Notes: generated from the sequence alone by a model not told the origin. A DNA stretch of 64,000 nt from Xanthostigma xanthostigma (GCA_963575645.1 OY754465.1:6324001-6388000); one strand, 5' to 3'; positions 32,550 to 44,729 are shown, numbered from the stretch's first letter. A program made the numbers and translations.

Positions 32550-33141
32550 TAGTGATGTGTCCACATGACTCTTTATTGGGAGCTGGCTCCGTGCGCTCCG
32601 CTCACTAGAAAGAGTCGCTCAGAGGGAGTCGTTCAAAGGAGCGACATTAGACAGTACGCACTACACAAGAGTGCAGACTGCAGAGATGTGAACCGTCATC
32701 ATACATGCTCAGGAGTCACGAAGCATTGCACAGCACAATACACACTCAGCTCTGAGTTCATTTTAATATGATTCTGATCTTATATTATTCGCATTTGGGA
32801 TAAACTATAAAGTATAATAAAACAATAATCATTTTTGTTGTTACAATATTATATCTATGTCAACGCCGTCAATGTGAATGGTTTAAGTCACTGTAAGCTT
32901 AGTACAGTGTGTCATTCAACATTAAATGATTTAGAAAAGATAACTCCGTACGTGCAAAATTTACTAATGCCTCTGTGGCCTGAGCTGTGTGCGCTCTGTA
33001 AATGTGCGAATGCAACAGTACAGAACGGCTCAGCACAGAGCAATGGCGCTGAGAGTGAGTCATTCACAAAAAAAGAGCGACTCGCTCCGCTTCGAGAAAG
33101 AAGTCGTTCATTACGACTCGCTCAAGAACGACACGTCACTA
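32550..33141. mobile_element. hAT-type non-autonomous element
   Basis: 592 bp with a perfect 8-bp duplication GTTGGAAT (32542-32549, 33142-33149) and inverted ends TAGTGATGTG / CACGTCACTA. Internal arms contain GAGTCGCTC-type words repeated and inverted near the ends. It is less AT-rich than its surroundings. No transposase. Confidence 0.85.
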
Positions 33142-33149
33142 GTTGGAAT

Positions 33150-34235
33150 AGTGAAAGTTGGGCTTTAAAGTAAATATTTCACTTAAAATTCTCTCTAGTT
33201 CACCTACTGCACTGGTTTCTATGCTTGGAATGTAATACGATGTAAAAACAGAAGTTTGATGGATTGAGCGAGGCTGTGATTTAGGGAACAGTGAACCATG
33301 CTGATGTCTTTTATGTTTTCGTCTGAAGTTCCCAAATACCGTAATTGTGAATATTCACTGCGAACATAATTACAGTTTATTATTGATCTAGACGTGTATC
33401 GAGATTTCAAGTCGGTCGTTTTACAAATGGCATATTCTGTACCTAAATAAACTATCTTTACACCCTTATGTTTAAAGTAGTGATGGAATTAACTAACACC
33501 GGGAAATAAGCGATTCCAAAAAGGGATTCAGTACGATAACTCTATGTGCTCAAATTTTGTTTTTTTTTTGTCTTATGTACCTTAACTTTTGTTAATGGCT
33601 ATGGTTAGTAATTAATGTTTATTTTCATAATTATTGTTTTGAATTTTTTATTGTACTTGAAAAAGTCTAAATCTATAGACGAAACGTCGTACATTAATAA
33701 ATCTAATTTTGTCCACAATCCTGCGATTTTTCTTATTAATTTATTATTATCTCGATGGACACGATATCTAATATATGTTATAGAAAACGCTAAATTTTGA
33801 CGTTCCAAAAAAGTAAACTTGGCGGATTATTCACACATTTCCTCAAAAATACATATAAGACTTATATTAATTCTTTAGGAATCAACAACATAAACTGTAT
33901 TGCGTTGCTCTGAAACAAAGTTTTTATTTTATTAATCCCAAATTATATTTACATTATTTACACAAAATCCTACTTGAAACAAAGAAACGACATTTAAAGC
34001 TTATAATTAAATGTTAATTCCAATATAATATTATTTAACTTTAAAAGAAATTTAAAACCAAACTGAAACATGCCAACTATAATATCTTTCGCTATTCTTG
34101 CCAATGACTTATCTAACCTTTTCCTTTTCTCTTAGGTAATCTTTATTTAATATTTACGATTACGCGTAGCGCGGCAAGATTTAAATTAAAAGAAGTACAC
34201 TTCTTTTACATACATAAAAACTCTTTGTCTTTCAC
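33150..34235. other. Mostly unassigned; one hammerhead-like motif
   Basis: At 33649-33696, GTAC ... TTGAAAA, AGTCTA-AATC-TATAGAC and GAAACGTC are followed by GTAC, so even a short stem I can form. It may be a solitary pseudo-LTR of a Penelope-like family. The rest of the interval shows nothing. Confidence 0.45.
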
Positions 34236-34560
34236 TGTATTTTTTTGAATCTAACCAATCAGAAGTCACATATACACGTCATAGCAACTGCTGTAGAATT
34301 ACTGTATTACTATCTCAATTTGAATACACGACCCCGTATTTGTTTTTTAAAGAACTCCCCCCAAACGCTCTCCCCTTTTCACTGCGTGAAAAAAACGCCA
34401 TCGCATCGACACGACCCCGTAATTGTTTTTAAAAGAACTCTCCTCAGACGCTTCCCCTTTTCACTGCGCTACAAAAAAACGCCATCGCATAGACCAGACA
34501 CCTTAATTGCTTTTTAAAGAACTCCCCCCAAATGCCTTCCCGTTTCCGCTGCGCAAAAAT
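34236..34560. repeat. Minisatellite, 3 units of about 84 bp
   Basis: CACGACCCCGTA / ACACCTTAATTGC headings recur at about 34326, 34411 and 34497. Each is followed by TTTTTAAAGAACTC..., CCCTTTTCACTGCG and AACGCCATCGCAT. Related to 26737-26935. Confidence 0.75.
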
Positions 34561-34843
34561 AATTAATTATAAAAAAAATTTCCGCACTTAAAACGGATAA
34601 TAACACTGTTATATGTTATATAAAATAATAATTGTGTTTTTCCAATGGATATTTTGTACATCGAGTTATCGCACTCTAAACGCAAAAAGAACAATACAAA
34701 AATTACACCGCCGTTATTAAAGGTTATTAAAGAGCTGTTACTTGATAACTGGTTATACGAGTATATCGATTATATTTCAGTCCTGTTACTAATTAATCGG
34801 ATATTAGTTTATTACTTAATAATAACGGGTTATTAAAGATCCT
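34561..34843. other. No recognised feature
   Basis: AT-rich; a 63-codon plus-strand frame (34645-34836) is not recognisable. Confidence 0.35.
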
Positions 34844-34847
34844 TTAA

Positions 34848-35248
34848 GGTAGTATGAGCACCAAGGCAATTTTAAATAAAAGGCTTAATTTTTTTTAATA
34901 TGAAGTTGGACTAAGTCTAAACCAATTCTGAAAAATTTAGCGGGGGTTGCCCGATTATTTAAATAAATAAACGACTTCAAAAGTAGCGATATTTAACATT
35001 GGCTTTATGGTAAAACGGTAAATGGATGATATGTTTTCATTGATTTCTCCAAAACTAGTCAGTGGAAATTAAAAAAAAACTATTTAAATTAAAGTTAAAA
35101 CCTTAATAAATTATTGAAAACAAAAAATAGTTTTTTTTTTAATTTCCACCGACTAGTTTTGGAGAAATAAATGAAAACATATCATCCATCTACCAAAATA
35201 TAAAAAAATAAGCCTTTTATTTAAAATTGCCTTGGTGCTCGTACTATC
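34848..35248. mobile_element. TTAA-flanked MITE, GGTAGTATGAGCACC family
   Basis: 401 bp; inverted ends GGTAGTATGAGCACCAAGG and CCTTGGTGCTCGTACTATC with TTAA on both sides (34844-34847, 35249-35252). The arms continue inward (GATGATATGTTTTCAT...). The GGTAGTA tip is shared with the larger TTAA element at 59132-61035. Confidence 0.8.
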
Positions 35249-35252
35249 TTAA

Positions 35253-35983
35253 CTACTATCAGCGTATTATTTTTTATAAATTCTTTATAACAGTTTGTTT
35301 TCAAATAAAAAACAGGTCAATGTGTATAAATTATTTATTTGCAAGGCTTAAAAGCAATACGAAACGTACGTAACAAAGTTGCAAAATAACAAAGGAAGGT
35401 TGAATATCAGACACAAAGAGCATCAAAATTTTGAAACAAGTAGATCTTATAATGTTTCAGCAATACATTTCTTGAGGCCAAAAGCTTTTGCAGTTTTTAT
35501 GGAAACATAACAGAGACATAGATTTACGTATATACTAGGAGCGCTCAATCTCTTTAGTGTATCTGCCATAGATAGATAGATAGATAAAGGTCTTTATTTA
35601 TTTGGTACAAATGTAGGTACATAAATAGCGTCAATATATCGTAAATACTTAGTTATAAAAATTCGTTCAAGTTGTAGTGAGCCTTAGCTAATAAGTATTT
35701 TTTCTAAACTTTTGTTTGGAATTTGCAACACTTATTTCAGTAGGTATATTATATGGCGCTATTAGCGTCGTCCTAGGCTATTTTAATAAAATCGGCCCGT
35801 CAGGACTGGACTTACAAATCTTGTGAAAGCGCTAACTATATTTAATTTGATGCAGGTGTTGGATTGATAGTAATATTGAGATTAACAAAAATATAATATT
35901 TTAAGGGACGCATTAAGGAATTTTTTGTATTTTGTCCAAAAACAAACTTAAGTTCACAGTGTTTGTATTAGCAAATATCCTAT
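35253..35983. other. No recognised feature apart from the GATA tract
   Basis: Unassigned AT-rich DNA. Confidence 0.3.
35571..35586. repeat. Microsatellite (GATA)n
   Basis: Four GATA units. Confidence 0.85.
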
Positions 35984-36380
35984 ACAGGCTGATTTTTAAG
36001 TTGATTCTTTTTTAGAAATCTTTGTAGAAATCAAATAGACGAACAAATGTTTTAAGCAACTATTTTATCAAAACTCAAAAATAAGAGAGAAGCAGCCGTT
36101 CAAAGTTTAATTAAATATTTTAAATTATATTTAATTAATTCAAAAGCCCGGTTAACGCACGCGAATAAATAATAATAGTACGAATCGGAAATGCATCCCA
36201 AATAATTCGCGGAAGACCCTTATCGCTACTACAAGCATGTACAGCTACAGCGCACGCTTTTTTGTGTCCAATAAAACGAGGACAACTTCAAACAATATCT
36301 GTGAATGCTTGATAATGACATAACATATTTCCATAGTGACATAACATAACTTTAAATATCATGTCTGCTACTATTGAATT
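35984..36380 (+). repeat. Dispersed repeat, direct relative of 49084-49570
   Basis: Shares CAAATAGACGAACAAATGTT, AAAACTCAAAAATAAGAGAG, CAAAAGCCCGGTTAAC, GGAAATGCATCCCAAATAAT and TAATGACATAACATATTTCC with the 49-kb copy in the same orientation. Starts near TACAGGCTGATTTTTAAG. Probably a MITE whose right end has decayed here. Confidence 0.65.
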
Positions 36381-36402
36381 TTGTCAACATTAAACCTCAG
36401 AT

Positions 36403-36612
36403 GAGGACAGCATGGTGTAATGGTCAGCGTGCTGGCCTTTGGATCGCACTGTCGTGGGTTCGAATCCCACCTCTGCTCATGGATATTTTGTGATACTGGC
36501 CAGATACCAAGACGTAGTGCCATCCCCAAGTGATATTCTCTTGTATATGTGCATATGCTCTATATATTTATGTGGATATATACAATTGGATATACCTTAA
36601 AAAAAAAAAAAA
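36403..36612 (+). mobile_element. tRNA-derived SINE with target duplication
   Basis: A 7-bp duplication CTCAGAT (36396-36402, 36613-36619) brackets a pol III head. The A-box region is TGGTGTAATGGTCAGCG, of tRNA-Gln type, and the B box GGTTCGAATCC is at 36457-36467. Then comes a short tRNA-unrelated body and a terminal A run at about 36598-36612. The anticodon stem does not pair properly, so this is a retroposon head rather than a tRNA gene. Well preserved, so fairly young. Confidence 0.85.
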
Positions 36613-36619
36613 CTCAGAT

Positions 36620-37196
36620 CTTTTTAGTCTCAATTTCTTATAGAACTAAAAAAAACATTAATTTGGTGGTGCATATTCAGTGCGAAATTTTTTTAATTTT
36701 TTTAAATTCAATTAGTTTTTTGGGTTGTACGCGAATTAATTTCTACATTTTTTTTTAATTCTCAAAGTATTTAATATTATGATGAATATTTAGATTTCTG
36801 ATTATAAGAGCCGGTTTCCCAAAATAAATCTTTGATAAAATATTTCGTTTGTCGATAGTTTTTGTTTAACAAAAATATATGCACTGAAAAGGTAACTCGA
36901 CAATCCCGGTTAAAAGCTACTATTATATAGGTTATGTTAATCAATTGTTCTGATGTATAAAACATCTGCCACCATACATTTGGTGCGCATGTGCATTCAG
37001 TTAGCATACGGAGAAACAACTAATTGGTTTTCGAGCAGTAATATCAATTACCGATCAATCAGTATCCACTTGTATCAGGATGCTATCTCGTTGCCGATAC
37101 ATCCCTATGTGTATAATATGTACATGATTCGGGAACTACGTAAAGGTATAGGCACGAATTTAAACAATACACGGGTTACACGGCTGACCATATTTT
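36620..37196. other. No recognised feature
   Basis: Unassigned AT-rich DNA. Confidence 0.35.
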
Positions 37197-37850
37197 GACG
37201 TGATAACGTCTTATAAATTGATGAATCACCAATCTTATAAATTGATAAAACACCGGCTGCCTGCACGAAAAAGTCTAACGATCGTAACGTTCCTAACGTT
37301 CGTAACGCGTAACGTTCCGCCTGACCCTGTGCGTGCTTTTTGCTAATTTCTCGCTCAATTTAAATCAGATCGGTTTGAAACCAGTCTTAAACGAGAGAGG
37401 AGAACATTTTACATAGATTTCGTATAACAGAATTTGCCTAAACAGTTTTTTTATACAAATTTATATAGAAAAATAGCTGTATAAAATATAAATGCAATGT
37501 TGTCTAATGCATGGCGCGACGCGGTCGGTCGTCTTTGTTTGCCGTACAAATTAGAAGATAACGTATGTCTTGTCTTAACATGAAAACGGCTGCATTTCTA
37601 ATGTTTAATTCAATTTTTTGACATTAGTATTTTGTGAAATGCAACGCCTTCTAAGTTAAGTATTGGAATAACTAATTATTATTAGAACATAATACTTTGA
37701 CAGTTGCAAACGTCACTTTTGACATTTCTTATCATTCCGACACCAAGGATAAGCGGATTGAAACCAAATTTTGGGAGGTTTAGGTTATGTATTACGGAAT
37801 CCGTTATCACGTAAAACTATCGTCCGTAAACCGACTTTACAGACAACCAA
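37197..37850 (-). mobile_element. X family element, longest copy
   Basis: GACGTGATAACGTC start to ACAGACAACCAA end, flanked by T runs. Contains AACGTTCGTAACGCG-type repeats and the GGTTTGAAACCAGTC / GATTGAAACCAAATTTTGG interior. With the 38958 copy it forms an inverted pair enclosing 1.1 kb. Confidence 0.75.
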
Positions 37851-37874
37851 TTTTTTTAAGAACATTCTTAAGTT

Positions 37875-38020
37875 CAATAAATAAAATTATCGACCAATTT
37901 TTCAGACAAATAATACCTATATTAACAAAAATATATATAAATTCAATACATTAACGCTTCGGTCCGGATTTGGACCTTCTTCAGAACTGATCTTAAAAAT
38001 ATAAAAATTAATTAATAATT
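37875..38020 (+). mobile_element. Single Y-family arm with covarying hammerhead helix
   Basis: ATAAATAAAATTATCGACC through AACGCTTCGGTCCGGATTTG to TTCTTCAGAACTGATCT: one arm only, no tail. On the minus strand it reads CTGAAGA, AGGTCC-AAAT-CCGGACC, GAAGC. Helix II is paired by G-C where other copies use A-T (GATCC/GGATC), a compensatory change. The box-2 motif is altered (GAAGC), so this copy is probably inactive. Confidence 0.6.
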
Positions 38021-38129
38021 AGTTTTTAATAAAATTCGCCTAAAGTTTTTTAATATCGAAATATTGAAAAAATAATAACAAACAATTTTTAATAAGTAGT
38101 CATGGATATAATATAATTAATAATATTTT

Positions 38130-38957
38130 TACAGAATGTTCCAAATTAGTGATGTTACGAATGTTAATTTTCAGACATTCGCAAATGCGAATGTGAATAT
38201 TCAATTTTCAAAAATCTGGCGTCATTTCTCCAAAGTCAAAATTTGACTGTTTAGCCTAGTCTAAAAGTGAAATTCATAAGAAAAATAGATCCAAGTCTCC
38301 AAAAATATGAGCAATAGCTTATTCGATTCGAAAAAAATATCCCGAAAAAGACGTTTTTTTATTTTTTTTTCGCCGACAAAAACTGCATTATTAACAAAAA
38401 ACGAAAAGACAAAAAAGCTTCTCAAATTTTTGGCAATTACTCAAAAACTATAAGCGATAGCAGACATTGAAAAAAAGATTCTTACAGAGGAAAAAAATTC
38501 CAATAATAAACTCCCACTCCCGGAATTTTGACAATATACAAGGAAAATACTGATGAAACAAAGTTTTTTAACTCTTTTTTAACAAGTTTCAGTCATCGCG
38601 CGAAGGTGCAATTTTGACAGACTGTGCATCATAATGTAGCAAGTTTTGTTACATTAACTCTCTCTCTCTCTCTTTTTTGTAATATTGTCAAAATTAGTTT
38701 TCCTTAGCTACGCTGGAAAAATGAATGTTGTTATTATTTTGGAAATATTTGAAAAAAGAGAGAGAGAATTAATGTAACAAAACTTGCTATAATATGTACT
38801 GTTGATATAAATTGGCATCCTTTTGCGATTGTGTCGAATTTTTAGGGTCAAATTCTCTTCATTTTACTGGCCTAATATTATTTTCACGTAAAAAATATGA
38901 TTTTTATTTTATTTTTGTCGGTTTTTTTTTGGTACCTAAGTATTTAATAAAAAAAAA
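38130..38957. repeat. Unassigned repeat debris with hAT-like start
   Basis: TAGTGATGTTACGAATG followed by CATTCGCAAATGCGAATG (38135-38195) looks like one hAT terminus; the other is not found. Inverted pieces TAGCAAGTTTTGTTACATTA (38637) and its complement (38772) enclose a CT-rich tract. Confidence 0.45.
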
Positions 38958-39566
38958 TTGGTTGTCTGTAAAGTCAGTTTACGGATGATAGTTTTACGTG
39001 ATAACGTATTCCGTAATACATAACCTAAACCTCCCAAAATTTGGTTTCAATCCGCTTATCCTTGGTGTCGGAATGATAAGAAATGTCAAAAGTGACGTTT
39101 GCAACTGTCAAAGTATTATGTTCTAATAATAATTAGTTATTCCAATACTTAACTTAGAAGACGTTGCATTTCACAAAATACTAATGTCAAAAAATTGAAT
39201 TAAACATGTACGGCAAACAAAGACGACCGACCGCGTCGCGCCATGCATTAGACAACATTGCATTTATACAACTATTTTTCTATATAAATTTGTATAAAAA
39301 AAACTGTTTAGGCAAATTCTGTTATACGAAATCTATGTAAAATGTTCTCCTCTTTCGTTTAAGACTGGTTTCAAACCGATCTGATTTAAATTGAGCGAGA
39401 AATTAGCAAAAAGCACGCACAGGGTCAGGCGGAACGTTACGCGTTACGCGTTAGGAACGTTACGCGTTACGGATTTAGGAACGTTACACTTTTTCGTGCA
39501 TGCAGCCGGTGTTTTATCAATTTATAAGATTGGTGATTCATCAATTTATAAGACGTTATCACGTCA
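38958..39566 (+). mobile_element. X family element
   Basis: TTGGTTGTCTGTAAAGTCAG start, GACGTTATCACGTC end, T/A-run flanks. Very similar to the 13074 and 37197 copies. It shares with 37197 the GACGACCGACCGCGTCGCGC insert that the 13074 copy lacks. Confidence 0.75.
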
Positions 39567-39719
39567 ATAAAATACTAGATATTATAAATCCATAAAATAT
39601 ACTAGTTAACATTTATAGACCCTAAAAATATTTCTACAGAAGGATTAGGTACTTTTTTCAAGTAGATATCAATTTTGTGCCAAAGAATATTCACTTTTTC
39701 GAATTTTCAGTATAACATT

Positions 39720-39930
39720 CGTATTTTAACACCACATCTTAAAAACCATTCCGCCACTGGTCTACTCTGGTGGTCATGTGAAGAAACAGAGGCAAGATGG
39801 CAGCGGAGCGTATGAACTAGAAAGTAGTGTTCATGTTAAAAAAAACTTAAATTAATAAATGTGTTGAATTAAATAATATTCATGTTACAAACTTCCGTTA
39901 ATAAATATGTTGTAGGTATAAAATAATAAT
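39720..39930 (+). repeat. Dispersed repeat, relative of 50040-50240
   Basis: TAACACCACATCTTAAAAA, GTGGTCATGTGAAGAAACAG, AGGCAAGATGGCAGCGGAGC and TAGTGTTCATGTTA recur in the 50-kb copy in the same orientation. Class unknown. Confidence 0.65.
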
Positions 39931-40316
39931 AATTGTTACTGTATGGTGCAAAAAACTGTTTAGCCGAGCCTATGTTGAAGTTCGCCTCTGGCGATGTGCC
40001 AAGTTTATGACAGATACAGAGAAAATAAAACGAAAAGTTAATGTACAAAATATGAAATATTCTATTTTCATGTCATATCGGTCAATCGGAAAATAACGTA
40101 TTGTTTTGAAAGAGGAATCAAATACAGATATCAATAAAATGTGCTGGATTTATATATTGAATATCGGCCCTGCTGTACGTCTGCACTATATTGCGTCCTT
40201 GATGCCTCTGAGGACTCGTATATCAATATCAATAATTAACCAATTTCTCGTGAAACGGCTTTTCTTAGGAATTCAATAAAATTGAAGTATAAAGTTAATA
40301 AGATGCCTTATCTATA

Positions 40317-41084
40317 CAGGGTGTCCCATTAAGAATGGGACATAGAACAACCGCAGATTCTCCAATTCAAAATAAAACGATTAAGCGAAATATGCTTAGA
40401 TAAAATGTTACTCTCTCTACCAGTGGCGTACGGCAGGAGTAAGTAATGCTTGTACCCCTTCTAAATGTTACGCCGCTGTCTAAATTTGAATTTTGACTAT
40501 AATTTTAATTTTTTTAATATTTTCTAAGTCAATAATGTACACTTGTTAGTTTGTTGTAAAGTCATTGGTTTTCGAGATATTCGCAGTTAAAGATAGATAG
40601 ACATGTACTTTTTATTTGTATTATTATTATTAATAGTATTCATTTTTACAATTTTGTCTTAAAAAAACTGCGAATATCTCGAAAACCAATGACTTTACAA
40701 CAAACTAACAAGTGTACATTATTGACTTAGAAAATATCAAAATAATTAAAATTATAGTCAAAATTAAAATTTAGACAGCGGCGTAACATTTAGAAGGGGT
40801 ACAAGCATTACTTACTCCTGCCGTACGCCACTGGTAGAGCGTACTGAACTAATTTTTTTATTGTTAGATGCATTTTATAATATTTAACAAGTGTGCCGAT
40901 TTGAGTAAAATTATACGGTGTATTAAAAAAATTATGGACAATAATAATTTTTCAGTTTTCAACTTCAACACCCCGTATTTCGGAAACGAGTAACATTTTA
41001 TCTAAGCATATTTCGCTTAATCGTTTTATTTTGAATTGGAGAATCTGCGGTTGTTCTATGTCCCATTGTTAATGGGACACTCTG
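40317..41084. mobile_element. TA-flanked long palindrome, CAGGGTGTCCCATT family
   Basis: 768 bp; ends CAGGGTGTCCCATTAAGAAT and TTAATGGGACACTCTG, TA on both sides (40315-40316, 41085-41086). Arms of about 300 bp share GTAAGTAATGCTTGTACCCC and CGAGATATTCGCAG. The termini are of the Tc1/mariner-related GGGTGTCCC type also seen at 44764. Confidence 0.82.
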
Positions 41085-41086
41085 TA

Positions 41087-43393
41087 TATTTAAAACACAA
41101 GCCCTAAATCTCTAGACAATCCGCCAGCCATTCCTACTAAACCGATTGACACAATTTTTTTTTTAAACTGAAGCCTTTAGTCCACAGATATGTTATCGCT
41201 ATTTTTGTTTTGGTGAAATTTCTTTAAAAGGGGTGATTTCAAGCGATAATAGTAAAAATGACGAGGGGGCAGCGGGGTGAAGAGGAACGTAAAGAGAGAA
41301 AATCCTTCGATGTTCACGAGACATGAGTGTGAGAGAAATGCAAATATTATGTACTTATGTCGGAGATTTTACAAACAGTTTGACAAGTCGACTTTGACAA
41401 TTGAAGTGTATATATTTTAAATTAGTTAGTTTTTTAGCGCAAATATTCCAAATATTAATAGACAAATAAATTTTATTTTATTTTCCAAACAATTTAAGAA
41501 CGTGTAAGTTCATATTAATTTAATGCCAAAATAGAGTTTTTAAATATTACGAGGACTGTACCAAGTCTAAAATTTGGTCTCAGATCAGAAAAAATAGTGA
41601 AAATCGTAAATGTATCAAATGAGGTTAGATTTTCTAAAAGTGAATTGTGACAGCTCTTGCGGGGTAACCATGACAACGATGAACAGATCTTATACATTTT
41701 CTTTGAATTTATAATCAATTAAATATGGAGACAACTTGATAGGTCAAGCTAAATCAAAAGAAAAATAACTGTAAATGGAAACTAATGAGGAATAAAATTA
41801 TTGTCTATAGGTCTGTGTTCACCGATTGTAAAATGAAATATTAACAATCAAAATGTGCATAATTAACATGCTGGACAGAGGCGTAGCTACCGCCGTATCT
41901 GCCGTATCAATTATACGGGGCCCCCGTAATAACGATAAACGCGAGCGAATCTGCGGACAAAATCGACGTTCGCGTAGGGAAAAGTTAGTAATGTTTAATA
42001 GTATATTACACCACAAGGGCCGAAAGTTTGCACTGCGCGCCATGACGCCCGAGAAGAAGCCGAGGCCATCATGACGCGCAGTGCAAGGATATCAAACTTT
42101 CGGCCAGTGTGGTCTATACTATTTTTCTAACATACCTCGGTCGTAAGTACGCTTACTAAATACATTAATTAATTAATTACATAAAAACACAAACAAATTC
42201 CAAGCAAGCCGCTTTGAGGTTATACGTAAAAATACGAATGACAGCTGTTTGCGACTATTAGCTAAAATGTAATAAAGTTGACAGGTGATTTTTCCTTTAT
42301 TGCCGCCCGAACGTACGTATTTTCCGCATCAGTGCGTGTAATCCCACCAATGCGTAAATGTTAGACTTTCTGCCTTACAATTGATGCCGAAAGTATGTAC
42401 TTTCGATCGAGGTATGAAGAAAAAATATTTCCTGAACAAAGTTTCAGGTGAGGACAAAGCATCACTACCAAAATATTATTTTTTCATTAAAAATGTTGTA
42501 CGAGTGTTATTAATTTTTACATAATTATAACCAAAGTCCGGGCGAAATCAGGCATGCAACTATTCGGAAGAAAGTAAAAAAAAAGCTTTTTTTCCGGAGT
42601 GAAAGCTGAGTGGCGATGTTGGAAGCTTTTTGTATAGGCAGGACGAGTTTTCATTCCACGTCGGTAATCATTCAAAATGTCCTGCGGCTTATTCTGCTCG
42701 CCTACTCTTCTCTGGCAAAGTACAGTACGCTTTTGGTGTTATGTGAAGGGGTGTGCTGTCACGTGCTCGTCGTTTAAAGGTCGATTCATATTTCTTTTAA
42801 GAAATCGAACAGTGCCAGATAAAACTGCCATTTATATTGATGTATATGACTAGTTCTTATTATAAAATAATAAAATATTTAGCGGAACATCATCAAAAGG
42901 ATAATAAAAAAATCTTTAATAAACCCAAATATTGTTTACGTAAATACTACAAGTGAGAAGTTGTCTGACCCGAACGGGTCTGAGGTCGACGAGATCTTCG
43001 TTACAACTATTTGATTGGCTGATTGGTGGCAGTTCAAACGCAATGAGTTCATTTCACCAAGATTCTGCAGAATTCTTTTAAAATTGTGCATTTTTTGAAT
43101 AATTAGTACAGTTTTTTTCTGTACAGATTTCCTTATAAAATTTAATGTTTAATTTAATTATCTAATATGGAGCAAATGACACGATTCACATAAAAATATC
43201 AAAGCAACTGTATTAACAGGTAAGTGTATCAGAAACTGGTAAAGCTAATTCTCTTAAAAATAATTTAGTTTCTTTAAAATGACACCATTGAATTAAAACT
43301 GGATGCGTTTGTACATTGGATAAAGGAGAAGGAAAAATATGTTATATTTAAACTGACCTTACTAAAACGTTATATGTAAATCATCCGTTTTTC
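41087..43393. other. Mostly unassigned; two small inverted repeats
   Basis: 42010-42110 holds inverted GGGCCGAAAGTTTGCACTGC / GCAGTGCAAGGATATCAAAC-type arms. 41893-41930 has GCCGTATCTGCCGTATC next to GGGGCCCCCG, a GC-rich fragment of repeat-like wording. 42560-43030 is closer to unique sequence in texture. No gene supported. Confidence 0.4.
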
Positions 43394-43547
43394 AGGCACA
43401 GTGGGACATTATGTGGTGTTAGATGATGGAAGGGGAGAAGTATGTATTTTTATTTCGCATCAGCTGCAGAAAGTTTCATTCAAAGAATTTCAGTATACAA
43501 AGGTAGTTACTGATTCAACTGAAATGCATATAGAAAACGCGTCCTAG
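43394..43547 (+). other. Orphan open frame after an acceptor-like site
   Basis: After CATCCGTTTTTCAG (ending 43395) a frame of 49 codons stays open to TAG at 43545-43547. It includes GHYVVLDDGRGEVCIFISHQ, LQKVSFKEFQ and VVTDSTEMHIENAS. No ATG precedes it. It could be a terminal exon of a small unknown gene, a transposon exon, or chance. A CAGGTAAGTG donor-like site lies upstream at about 43218. Confidence 0.25.
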
Positions 43548-43875
43548 AACTTACTTTAACTATGACTTTAGTAGTACAAGATCCCGATTTGGCTCGATCT
43601 TCATCCATCGAGTGTTCTAATGAAATTTAAATTTTGATAATATGTATTTGTAACGATTTTATATATATCCAGGCGTGGTGCTCAAATAAAAACAAGGTGT
43701 AATAAAGAGTGCAAATTTATTAAAGGGTTCTTATTGTTCCGTTTACGAAAAATGTCAACCATTATATATTTGTGAGTTTTTTTAAGTAATTTATCTCAAA
43801 CGTGGAGAGAGGGGGCGCCATTATCAAGTTTCTGCCCCGGTTCAAAAAAATCGTAGATCCAGGACTGGATGTAGG

Positions 43876-44201
43876 TATAATACGCGCCACGGATCTAAAG
43901 GTTCGCAAGTTAGTCACAAACAGCGTCGCAAAGGCACATTTTAGAGCCGTTGTGACTCCCACCACCTCCCAGCTACCTGCACGGAACGTGCGCTCGTCGG
44001 TGATTGGCCGTGATCGCTCGTTGCCTTTGTCACTTGTCGCTTTCCTACTTTAAAGTACATTCGAGTACGCTATTGTCAAGTTGTTATTGCTATTTTAGTT
44101 TTGTTGAATTGCGAGTTTGTAGTTTTTCAACAGACTGTACAAGCGCTAGCCCGCATTCGCATCTAACTTCCGAGCCTTTTAGATTCGTGGCGCGTATTAT
44201 A
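43876..44201. mobile_element. TA-flanked MITE, second copy of the 3164 family
   Basis: TATAATACGCGCCACGG start, GGCGCGTATTATA end. The interior is the reverse complement of the 3164-3479 copy (GTGATTGGCCGTGATCGCTC; AGTTTTTCAACAGACTGTAC). Confidence 0.78.
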
Positions 44202-44457
44202 CATACGAGATTAAAAAACACGTCTATTTGATAACTTGTGCCCTTTTTGAAGTTGGTTAGAAAGGGATTGTCCAGATGTTGCAACTTACATTGCAACATA
44301 AATTATAATTTTAAATAAGTTACATTTGACACGTTTATACAATTTTCAGTAAAAATCAGTCGTTTTTTTAAGAAAAATAGTAATTTTAACACCCGTTGAT
44401 GACATTTTTTATTTTAATTTATTTTTACATAACAACAATACTGACAAAAAAGACAGC

Positions 44458-44500
44458 ATTGATTCTCCGAAGATGGCATAAAGTTTGCCGAAATGTCAGA
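44458..44500 (+). ncRNA. Hammerhead-like core, solitary
   Basis: CCGAAGA, TGGC...GCC and GAAATGTC lie in the hammerhead order (box 1, helix II, box 2, cleavage-type GUC). Box 1 differs from CUGANGA by one base. No long palindrome or target duplication seen; likely a decayed single pseudo-LTR. Confidence 0.4.
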
Positions 44501-44697
44501 CAATAAAATGCAATAAAAAAACCTTCAGTATTTGCAAAGTTCATTGATCCTATGCCACCAGGTTTCATCCTTTAATCTTCAAATATTTTAACAGGATCAT
44601 CATCGCTCTAAATAATTAGAGTTATTTTTCACAATCAATTATAATATTGTTTTTGGTGTTTTATAAATTAAACCTTACAAAATTTACGTTTAGTGTA

Positions 44698-44698
44698 A

Positions 44699-44725
<27 letters not shown>
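44698..44725. repeat. Microsatellite (GA)n
   Basis: About 14 GA units. Confidence 0.95.

Positions 44726-44729
<4 letters not shown>

Noticed and set aside
36403-36480. Functional tRNA-Gln gene
   Set aside because: The anticodon stem does not pair, a non-tRNA body and A tail follow, and a target duplication brackets the whole.
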